Shown: in pieces, positions 1 through 4,885 of the stretch
How positions within the stretch are numbered: position 1 is the stretch's first letter
How the letters are laid out: the number at the start of each line of letters is the position of its first letter
Assembly (NCBI GenBank): GCA_051960855.1
Contig: JBQCDV010000043.1
Span: 1 to 5,965 of the forward strand
Reading direction: 5' to 3'
DNA: 5,965 nucleotides
Source of the DNA: JBQCDV01 sp051960855
GTDB taxonomy: Bacteria; Actinomycetota; Actinomycetes; JAJZTN01
The notes under the pieces: generated by a model
Database searches by the model: none
What the model was told of the DNA's origin: nothing
The model's input: only the letters and a program-made list of their open reading frames with translations
Translations under genes and position numbers: made by a program

Positions 1-926
1 TCGAGGGGGAGACGGCCAAGCTGCTCCGCATGGAGGACGAGCTCGGCCACCGGCTCATCGGACAGCAGGAGGCGGTGCGCGCCGTCAGCGACGCCGTTCG
101 GCGGTCGAGGGCCGGCATCTCCGACCCGGACCGGCCCACGGGCTCGTTCCTCTTCCTCGGCCCGACCGGTGTCGGCAAGACCGAGTTGGCCAAGGCACTG
201 GCGGACTTCCTCTTCGACGACGAGCGGGCGATGGTCCGCATCGACATGAGCGAGTACGCGGAGAAGCACTCCGTGGCACGGCTCGTCGGCGCGCCCCCCG
301 GCTACGTCGGCTACGAGGAGGGCGGTCAGCTCACCGAGGCGGTGCGGCGCCGGCCCTACTCGGTCGTGCTGCTCGACGAGGTGGAGAAGGCCCACCCCGA
401 GGTCTTCGACGTCCTGCTGCAGGTGCTGGACGACGGCCGGCTCACCGACGGCCAGGGCCGCACCGTGGACTTCCGCAATGTGATCCTGGTGCTGACCTCC
501 AACCTCGGCTCGCAGTTCCTCGTCGACCCCACCATCGACGACAAGGAGAAGCGCGAACTGGTCCTCAGCACCGTCCGGACGTCGTTCAAGCCGGAGTTCC
601 TCAACCGGCTCGACGACATCGTGGTCTTCAGCGCGCTGGACATGGAGGAGCTCACCCGGATCGTGGACCTGCAGGTGGAGCGGCTCGCCGCCCGGCTGCG
701 CGAGCGCCGGCTGAAGCTCGAGGTCACCCCCGCCGCCAAGGAGTGGCTGGCCCTCACCGGCTACGACCCCGCCTACGGTGCGCGTCCGCTGCGCCGGCTG
801 GTCCAGGCCAGCATCGGCGACGGGCTGGCACGTGCCCTGCTCGGCGGTCAGGTGCGCGACGGGCAGCAGGTCGTGGTCGACCTCAACTCCGAGCGGGACG
901 GCCTGCAGTTGCAGACGGTGGTCTGA
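1..926 (+). CDS. clpB: ATP-dependent chaperone ClpB, C-terminal part (5' end outside the window)
   Basis: ClpB is a hexameric cytosolic AAA+ disaggregase that threads aggregated proteins through its pore together with DnaK. The reading frame is open from base 3, nine codons before the first ATG (base 30), and those codons (EGETAKLLR) continue the usual ClpB linker, so that ATG is internal. Numbered from it, the second nucleotide-binding domain shows Walker A GPTGVGKT (44-51), the pore loop GYVGYEEGG (91-99), Walker B VVLLDEVEKAH (112-122), sensor 1 in LTSNLG (N158), the arginine finger in FLNRLDD (R193) and sensor 2 GARPLRR (250-256). It ends with the short ClpB-type C-terminal domain and no long extension. 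The LLDEVEKAH and GARPL context separates it from FtsH or ClpX; ClpC is the nearest alternative, but the linker and tail fit ClpB better. About two thirds of the protein (N domain, first ring, middle coiled coil) lies upstream. A strong terminator follows 38 bases after the stop. Confidence 0.95.
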   Translation, partial: EGETAKLLRMEDELGHRLIGQQEAVRAVSDAVRRSRAGISDPDRPTGSFLFLGPTGVGKTELAKALADFLFDDERAMVRIDMSEYAEKHSVARLVGAPPGYVGYEEGGQLTEAVRRRPYSVVLLDEVEKAHPEVFDVLLQVLDDGRLTDGQGRTVDFRNVILVLTSNLGSQFLVDPTIDDKEKRELVLSTVRTSFKPEFLNRLDDIVVFSALDMEELTRIVDLQVERLAARLRERRLKLEVTPAAKEWLALTGYDPAYGARPLRRLVQASIGDGLARALLGGQVRDGQQVVVDLNSERDGLQLQTVV

Positions 927-964
927 CCGCGCCGGGCCTGGATCCGACGCGATTGTTCCCGAAC

Positions 965-1010
965 GACGCAGCCGCACTTTCCCGCCGTGGGAAGGTGCGG
1001 CTGCGTCTTT
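965..1010 (+). terminator. Intrinsic terminator after clpB
   Basis: A 13-bp perfect stem (965-977 with 995-1007) continues inward through one G-T wobble and five Watson-Crick pairs to a 5-base loop (984-988). This gives a 19-bp hairpin beginning 38 bases after the clpB stop. Only three T residues follow before recognisable transposase sequence begins, so the T-tract is short. The stem is almost self-complementary and could also stop leftward transcription, although the flank on that side has no T-run in the leftward sense. Confidence 0.85.
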
Positions 1011-1160
1011 ACCAACAACCGCCTCACCGAAGCAATCAATGTCCGGCTAGATTACCTACGCCGCACCGCCCTCGGCTTCCGCAACCTCAACCACTACACC
1101 ACCCCAGCGCTCCTCGACTGCAGAGGCTTTCGGACTGTGCTACACCTTGTTCTGCGATGA
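1011..1160 (+). pseudogene. ISL3-family transposase, C-terminal remnant
   Basis: Read from base 1011, 49 codons to the TGA at 1158-1160 give TNNRLTEAIN, then RTALGFRNLNHYT and a tail with RGFRTVLH. This matches the end of actinobacterial ISL3 transposases, where a (S)NGPTEAIN-like segment, an ALGFRNLTNY-like segment and a GGFRPxLHP-like tail occur in that order. The TEAIN block holds the last acidic residue of the DDE catalytic triad in this family. There is no start codon or upstream portion: the fragment begins directly at the T-run of the clpB terminator, so the rest of the gene has been deleted. The following bases to 1332 hold no gene I can support, only a weak imperfect hairpin at 1261-1288. 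Confidence 0.85.
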
Positions 1161-1332
1161 GCCGGGTTAGCCCTCGGCTTTGGCAATTCCACAACCGTAT
1201 CGCCAGGACCTGTTCGAGGCGCCGCAGAATCTAGCAACAAAATATGCTGAAGTCGGATGAGGCTCTCAACCCATCTGGGGCGTGAGCCGCGCTTCAAAGG
1301 TAGCCGTCCCCCAACTCCACAAACATCAGACC

Positions 1333-1893
1333 CTAGGCAGGAGGCTGCTCGAGAGCGCCTCGCGCAACTCTCAACTGAAGATCGGGCGACTCGTCCACCC
1401 ATTTCAAGAACGCCACGGTTCCGCCCCAGTATTCAACGACCCTCGAATAAACCGCCCGCTTGTCGTGACCGGCAAGAAAGACTCGCGGCGCCGTCACGGG
1501 TGCTTGGCAGCCGCAGACGCAGCGCCTCTCCTCGTCGTCCACGTAGGTCACGGGATTGCGGTGCGTGTCCACCCTTCGCCCAAAGCGCTTGTCAAAGCTC
1601 GGGTCGCCAGGCGTCAGCACCTCACCCACGATGGCGAATCCAGTACGAGCAGGCCCGGGGCCAGCTATCCGCTCGAGACGATCGATTCGACCGACTATCT
1701 TCACAGTCCCCGAAAACGACAGAGTCACGAAAGTCTCGAACAGCGCCCTGCGCCCCAAGCACCAGACGCCTCTGTTGTTCTCGAAGATCTCCGCAGGCGT
1801 GCTCGTTGGCGACCACCCAACCCAGGAGCGCGCCATCGGGTCCGTCATCGGGTCCCGCAACTCCACAGGGCCCAACTTTAGATTGACTGTCAT
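1333..1893 (-). CDS. Uncharacterised protein with C-terminal CxCGC...GHD motif
   Basis: A 186-residue soluble protein without signal peptide or membrane segment. The ATG at 1893-1891 lies 5 bases from a GGGGG run (1899-1903), a modest ribosome site, and a plausible promoter lies at 1930-1958. Residues ~24-120 look like one compact alpha/beta domain: FENNRGVWCLG (37-47), a beta-rich stretch ending GTVKIVGRID (62-71), then TGFAIVGEVL (84-93) and HRNPVTYV (111-118). The last third carries RRCVCGC (C125, C127, C129), FLAGHDKR (139-146, H143) and a helix with WGGTVAFLKWVD (156-167). Such a CxCGC...FxxGHDxR...WG module recurs, by my recollection, at the C terminus of many uncharacterised actinobacterial proteins. 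The Cys/His pattern could bind a metal, but that is inference. The N-terminal half loosely recalls small PUA/EVE-like domains, a weak impression only. No function is assigned. It points opposite to both the IS fragments and the other cargo genes. Confidence 0.75.
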   Translation of the reverse strand: MTVNLKLGPVELRDPMTDPMARSWVGWSPTSTPAEIFENNRGVWCLGRRALFETFVTLSFSGTVKIVGRIDRLERIAGPGPARTGFAIVGEVLTPGDPSFDKRFGRRVDTHRNPVTYVDDEERRCVCGCQAPVTAPRVFLAGHDKRAVYSRVVEYWGGTVAFLKWVDESPDLQLRVARGALEQPPA

Positions 1894-1929
1894 CGTGACC
1901 CCCGCTAGCTGAACAGTGCTCGTACTCGC

Positions 1930-1958
1930 AGTCTAGGCGGGGCCGCCGAAAGCGGCAA
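1930..1958 (-). promoter_or_regulatory. Candidate promoter of the 186-residue protein gene
   Basis: Read leftward: -35 TTGCCG (1958-1953, 4 of 6 to TTGACA), a 17-base spacer, and -10 TAGACT (1935-1930, 4 of 6 to TATAAT and fitting TANNNT). Transcription would start near 1923, leaving an mRNA leader of about 30 bases. A 5-bp hairpin (1942-1946 with 1952-1956, loop CGAAA) lies over the spacer and -35 edge and might serve as an operator; nothing else supports that. Confidence 0.45.
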
Positions 1959-2089
1959 CCCTCAATCCGCCTGGCGGCATCACAGAGGGATCCGTCGGAG
2001 TGAAGTTAAAGGACCAGTGAAGACTGGCGCCCTTCTCATCAGAATGTACACACGAGGCAGGTAATCTTCAGCCAGCGCATTTTCAAGAT

Positions 2090-2821
2090 TTGCCCTATCT
2101 GGCCTCGGATTCGCTAGTGCCGCATCAAGTGGGCGGCGCCCTATGCTTATTCGTCAGCGGTGAAGGCCGCCGAGCGTTGGCGTACACTGCGGCACGTTTT
2201 AGTAATGCCGCTCACGACTGCCTGCGCGTTCGATGGACTCAGTGGGGCCACCGCACTGCCCCCGTTCCCGGCTTTCCGGGACGTTATGTGGTCCGGAACC
2301 CATTCGGCGCTCTCGACGGGATCGTGAACCCTGTGGGGATCGAAAACATGACGAAAGTGGTCACGGCTTGGTCGCCAGCGGTGCCTGCTTGGCTTGCAGG
2401 CGGCTGCTATATGGGAGTTCGCAAGATCGCGATGGATGTGCGCTCTTGGTCCTTTCTCGATCCGTCCACGCAAGGGGACATTATCGGTCGCGATATGAAA
2501 AGCGGACAGCTACATCCTGCCAATGCTGGTGACAGGGAAGGTAGCCCGTCGGCTTCGCACGTGACAATCGTTAGGCGCGGCCTACAGGGCTCCCAGATGT
2601 TGAGACGCGGGTTCTCATACAGCGGGACGGAGGGGACGGGTCTGCTTTTTACGGCGTTCTTCGCGGACCCGCTGCGCCAGTTCTTGGGTCCCCTTTTAAG
2701 CCTCAGTCAGTTTGACCCGATGTCGGATTTCGTTCGTCACGTTGGGTCGGGAATCTTTGCAGTTCCGCCACTACATCTCGGGCCGGGGCGATTCTTAGCG
2801 GACGAGCTCCTGGCTAGTTGA
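2090..2821 (+). CDS. DyP-type haem peroxidase (EfeB-like), N-terminally truncated, probable gene remnant
   Basis: DyP peroxidases bind haem b and use H2O2 to oxidise dyes or, in EfeB, porphyrin. Numbered from TTG 2090, the frame matches the family from just before its middle: VGGALCLF (14-21, compare SGGDLCVQ), the distal motif FGALDGIVNP (72-81) with catalytic D76, WLAGGCYMGVRKIAMDV (101-117), ASHVTIV (155-161) with the proximal haem ligand H157, LRRGFSY (171-177) with the distal arginine (R172), then LLFTAFFADP (185-194) and RHVGSGIFAVPP (216-227). The roughly 100 residues that should precede residue 1 in a ~400-residue family are absent; the frame is open only back to 2021 and that stretch does not look like DyP. 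There is no Tat signal peptide, no ATG/GTG start and no Shine-Dalgarno before TTG 2090. The frame itself has no internal stop and keeps all haem-pocket residues, so truncation is recent or a shortened protein is still made. TTA codons at 2147, 2696 and 2795 are unlike the flanking genes. Confidence 0.8.
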   Translation: MPYLASDSLVPHQVGGALCLFVSGEGRRALAYTAARFSNAAHDCLRVRWTQWGHRTAPVPGFPGRYVVRNPFGALDGIVNPVGIENMTKVVTAWSPAVPAWLAGGCYMGVRKIAMDVRSWSFLDPSTQGDIIGRDMKSGQLHPANAGDREGSPSASHVTIVRRGLQGSQMLRRGFSYSGTEGTGLLFTAFFADPLRQFLGPLLSLSQFDPMSDFVRHVGSGIFAVPPLHLGPGRFLADELLAS

Positions 2822-2862
2822 CATGGTCGCCTGCCGCTGATACCCTAAATCGCCGCCCTTGG

Positions 2863-2875
2863 GGAGGCGGGCTTG
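2863..2875 (+). promoter_or_regulatory. Ribosome binding site and TTG start of the 86-residue protein
   Basis: GGAGG at 2863-2867 sits 5 bases before TTG at 2873-2875 and decides this unusual start over an in-frame GTG at 2900. The site is flanked by small inverted repeats: CCGCC (2853-2857) can pair with GGCGG (2866-2870), and GGGC/GCCC (2869-2872 with 2877-2880) bracket the start codon. Partial masking of the start is possible. Confidence 0.5.
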
Positions 2876-3133
2876 CGCCCAAACAGGGATGAGGCTTGCG
2901 TGGAAAGCACCGATGGCGCCCTGCCTTCACAGGGCGAGATTGCCGCTTGCATCGGTTTGTTAGCGGTACTCGCTTCGGAGCATCAAGTGGGCGAGTTGCC
3001 TCCCCACCTGGCGCGGCGCCTACAGGACCGCCTGAACAAGTCAGGGATTGTTCCACCTGGGGAGGTGACTAGTTTAGCGTTGGGACTGGAGTCGCTCATC
3101 TCCAGCCTGCGCACAAGAATTCGGCGGGATTGA
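2873..3133 (+). CDS. Hypothetical 86-residue protein
   Basis: I do not recognise this protein. It begins 51 bases after the DyP frame on the same strand, so the two may share a transcript. The TTG start is supported by a well-spaced GGAGG; starting at GTG 2900 would remove nine residues. After a polar N terminus (~20 residues) the sequence looks mostly helical: an Ala/Leu-rich helix IAACIGLLAVLASE (22-36), a basic amphipathic stretch LPPHLARRLQDRLNK (42-56), a PPGEV turn, then LALGLESLISSLRTRIRRD to the end. There are no Cys pairs, catalytic motif or signal peptide. The hydrophobic run is short for a membrane helix. Two TTA leucine codons match the unusual codon use of the DyP frame and set both apart from the chromosomal genes. 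The following bases to 3316 hold no supported gene. Confidence 0.55.
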   Translation: MRPNRDEACVESTDGALPSQGEIAACIGLLAVLASEHQVGELPPHLARRLQDRLNKSGIVPPGEVTSLALGLESLISSLRTRIRRD

Positions 3134-3316
3134 GCGTTTGTTGTCCAATCCCACAGTTAGTTTGGGTTTCGGCGGTCCAATCGGCCTTCGCAGTTAAGCG
3201 TGAACTCGTCGGTCTCGGGATCGACTTCAAGGTCTCCGAACGATGGAGACTCCTACGCCGCCGTGGGAAAGAGCCTGAAGTGCCTGGTCCTTACCAGTCG
3301 TGCCGGCTTCGCCTGC

Positions 3317-3575
3317 CCTAAAGTCAAACTGTTCTGCCACCGCAACGAGTTCCGTCTCGTAGTCACCGGGCAGCGCATTCAACCCGGCCGAGTTGTGCTT
3401 GCGGGACGGGTCATGGAACCGGACCACTGGTTGCGCCGGTGCGGTTGCGAAGTGCCCCTCGTGACGAGCGAGGCGGTGGTGCAGAGACTGGACCACGAGC
3501 CGCTGGGCCGGCGTCCCACCATGCTTGAGGTACCTCGCGCGCCGCTACCGCTGCAGTCGCTGCGGGCACGTGTGA
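3317..3575 (+). pseudogene. ISL3-family transposase, N-terminal remnant with frameshift and stop
   Basis: From 3317 the frame reads KLFCHRNEFRLVVTGQRIQP, then RVVLAGRVMEPDHWLRRCG and RLDHEPLGRRPTMLEV. This follows the N-terminal zinc-binding region of the actinobacterial ISL3 subgroup (RVVEPDxWCRRCG...RRLAHEPLGWRPTxLEV). At about 3533-3539 one extra base shifts the frame; the next expected block continues from 3540 as RRYRCSRCGHV and stops at TGA 3573-3575 where the family has a Trp codon. The paired CxxC motifs of the N-terminal domain are partly lost (the first Cys of WCRRCG is Leu). No catalytic domain follows. I see no start codon with a ribosome site. A tract GGCTTCGCCTG at 3304-3314 vaguely resembles an ISL3 left tip, but too weakly to call. 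Confidence 0.8.
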
Positions 3576-3586
3576 ACAGCGTTGGG

Positions 3587-3645
3587 CCTGACCCGTGCCA
3601 CTTGAGTGCTGCAGGCAATGCCTGTCGTTGTTTGAACAGGTCAGG
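3587..3645. repeat. Nested inverted repeats right of the ISL3 fragment
   Basis: An outer pair CCTGACC (3587-3593) / GGTCAGG (3639-3645) encloses an interrupted palindrome CAGGCA-A-TGCCTG (3612-3624). The inner one could be an operator or crossover-like site, the outer a long weak hairpin. No T-tract follows, so it is not a convincing terminator. In GC-rich sequence 6-7 bp arms arise by chance fairly often. Confidence 0.3.
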
Positions 3646-3789
3646 GGCGCACGAGGGCTCGCTGTGACACGCCGGGGGAGAGGCAGCCTCCGCTGGTGGT
3701 GTTCGTTCGCAAGGCACTGTGCCGGTCGGGCAGCAGAGGGTCTGGTTGGCTGAGCGCTGTTTTGGCCGTGATGTGGCGCTGGAGCATGT

Positions 3790-3972
3790 GGGGACGGTCA
3801 GCATCAAGGGGCCGCCAGGCGATCCAGCGCTGCGTGAGCAGGTCGCTGAGAGGCGCCCGATCGCGAGGGTCGTGGTGCTTGATGAGTGCTGTCAGGGTGT
3901 GCAGCTTGTCCTGGTTGTCCTGCGGGAGGTCATGAGGGTGTCGAGCTCGTTGTAGGTCACCGGCCGTCGCAT
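3790..3972 (-). pseudogene. Possible frameshifted remnant of a small uncharacterised protein
   Basis: Read leftward from ATG 3972, one frame gives MRRPVTYNELDTLMT and then turns implausible. A second frame takes over at about 3931 with LPQDNQDKLHTLTALIKHHD followed by PRDRAPLSDLL. Joined, they resemble the layout of small bacterial proteins I recall, with a (V/I)TYxEL helix followed by HxLTxAL...GRPxLSALV, but I cannot name the family and the end of the domain is not recognisable. It lies 96 bases beyond the xthA stop on the same strand and may once have been co-transcribed. The rest of 3576-4067 holds no gene I can support. The match could be chance, since GC-rich DNA gives long open antisense frames. 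Confidence 0.3.
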
Positions 3973-4067
3973 GAGCTCGACGCTTGCCAGGACGACGCCG
4001 GTCGAGGAGTCGGTACTGCGCGTCGATGGAGAAGCGGCGGCAGCTGGGGGTGCAGGTCGGCCCTGCG

Positions 4068-4859
4068 CTAGTCCGAGAGCTCGACCAGCACAGGGGCATG
4101 GTCGCTCGCGCCCTTGCCCTTGCGCTCCTGCCGGTCGATGGAGGCACCCGTCACCCGGTCGGCGAGCGCAGGTGAGGCCAGCACAAAGTCGATCCGCATC
4201 CCCTCCCGCCGCGGGAAGCGCAGCTGGGTGTAGTCCCAGTAGGTGTAGACGCCGGGACCCGGCGTGTGCGGCCGCACGACATCGGCGAAGCCGGCGTCGA
4301 CCAGGGCGAAGAAGGCTGCGCGTTCCTCCGGCGTGACGTGCGTCGAGTGGGCGAACACGGCCGGGTCCCACACGTCGTCGTCGGTCGGGGCGATGTTGAA
4401 GTCACCGCACAGGGCGACCTGCGCCGTGGCGTCCGACGACAGCCAGCCGGCGCCGGCCTCCCGCAGCGCCGAGAGCCACTGCAGCTTGTACGCCAGGTGC
4501 GGGTCCCCGGGCGCGCGGCCGTTGGGAATGTAGAGCGACCAAACATCCACGCCGCCGCAGCGCGCTCCGATGGCCCGGGCCTCGGGTGCCGGCGGCTCGC
4601 CCCAGCCCGGCATGCCGTCGAACCCCACCCGGACGTCCTCGATTCCGACGCGGGAGGCGATGGCGACGCCGTTCCACTGGCTCGTCCCGTGGTGGGCCAG
4701 CTCGTAGCCCGCGTCCTCGAACATCAGTAGCGGCAGCTGGTCGTCCCGGCACTTGGTCTCCTGCAGGGCCACGACGTCGGGCTGCACCCGACCCAGCCAC
4801 GCGAGGACGCGCTCGGTGCGAGCGCGGAGGGAGTTGACGTTCCAGGTGGCCAGCAGCAC
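4068..4859 (-). CDS. xthA: Exodeoxyribonuclease III (AP endonuclease)
   Basis: ExoIII-type Mg-dependent nuclease of base excision repair: it cuts 5' of abasic sites and removes 3'-blocking groups. The 263 residues match the usual length (~260-270) and form one endonuclease/exonuclease/phosphatase domain. Visible catalytic elements are N7 in TWNVNS (5-10), metal ligand E34 in LQETK (32-36), Y110 in SLYIPNG (108-114), D153 and N155 in GDFN (152-155), YTYWDY (205-210), D224 in MRIDF (221-225) and the D253-H254 pair in SDHAP (252-256). All expected active-site residues are present. The GTG start (4859-4857) puts LLATWNVNS at the correct distance from the N terminus. There is no Shine-Dalgarno; a -10-like box ends 8 bases upstream, suggesting a leaderless mRNA. 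It diverges from the dehydrogenase gene with 26 bases between them. Its codon use matches clpB rather than the island. Confidence 0.95.
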   Translation of the reverse strand: MLLATWNVNSLRARTERVLAWLGRVQPDVVALQETKCRDDQLPLLMFEDAGYELAHHGTSQWNGVAIASRVGIEDVRVGFDGMPGWGEPPAPEARAIGARCGGVDVWSLYIPNGRAPGDPHLAYKLQWLSALREAGAGWLSSDATAQVALCGDFNIAPTDDDVWDPAVFAHSTHVTPEERAAFFALVDAGFADVVRPHTPGPGVYTYWDYTQLRFPRREGMRIDFVLASPALADRVTGASIDRQERKGKGASDHAPVLVELSD

Positions 4860-4867
4860 GGTGAGCC

Positions 4868-4877
4868 AGGCTAACGT
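4868..4877. promoter_or_regulatory. Overlapping divergent -10 elements, predicted bidirectional leaderless promoter
   Basis: The 26-bp gap (4860-4885) between the two GTG starts contains TAACGT on the + strand (4872-4877) and TAGCCT on the - strand (4873-4868). They share the TA step at 4872-4873. Each is separated from its own GTG by exactly 8 bases, so transcription starting 7-9 bases past the -10 box would begin at or next to the start codon. Neither gene has a Shine-Dalgarno in this gap. Both hexamers fit the actinobacterial TANNNT pattern; I see no convincing -35 or extended -10. Leaderless translation is common in actinobacteria. The symmetric arrangement is observed; promoter activity is inferred. 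Confidence 0.5.
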
Positions 4878-4885
4878 CGGGCGCC

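Larger units (their letters stand above)
1011..3575. mobile_element. Degenerate ISL3-bounded accessory segment
   Basis: Two fragments of actinobacterial ISL3-type transposases, both on the + strand, bound this stretch. The left one (1011-1160) carries the protein's C terminus and the right one (3317-3575) its N terminus. Two directly repeated IS copies flanking cargo would present exactly these inner ends. The cargo is a leftward 186-codon gene, a truncated DyP peroxidase and an 86-codon gene, with lower G+C usage and several TTA codons, unlike clpB, xthA and the dehydrogenase. The outer halves of both IS copies are missing, so the element cannot move by itself. That it was once a composite transposon or an IS-mediated cointegrate is inference. 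I could not confirm terminal inverted repeats or target duplications; the only hint is GATGAGCC at 1156-1163, resembling the outer tip of an ISL3 right end. Confidence 0.5.

Noticed and set aside
743..1234. Rightward 163-codon frame overlapping the clpB end and the terminator
   Set aside because: It is an out-of-frame shadow of clpB that runs through the hairpin; composition is Arg/Pro/Ala-rich with no family resemblance.
1257..1886. Long rightward frames of 199 and 209 codons opposite the 186-codon gene
   Set aside because: They are antisense to a gene with better start signals and recognisable motifs, and their translations are low-complexity Arg/Ser/Pro-rich.
982..3269. A 12-base identity CCGCCGTGGGAA at 982-993 and 3258-3269, considered as a direct repeat flanking the island
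   Set aside because: One 12-mer match is expected by chance in a GC-rich window of this size, and the positions do not correspond to equivalent ends of the two IS fragments.
3130..3321. 63-codon frame starting at the end of the 86-codon gene
   Set aside because: TTG start without a ribosome site, no motif, and it runs into the ISL3 fragment in the wrong frame.
3719..3955. Rightward 78-codon frame with a protein-like composition
   Set aside because: No ribosome site or recognisable family; it is complementary to the leftward fragment that has at least partial resemblance to a family.
4266..4730. Rightward frames of 89-154 codons over xthA
   Set aside because: Antisense shadows of a clearly identified gene.
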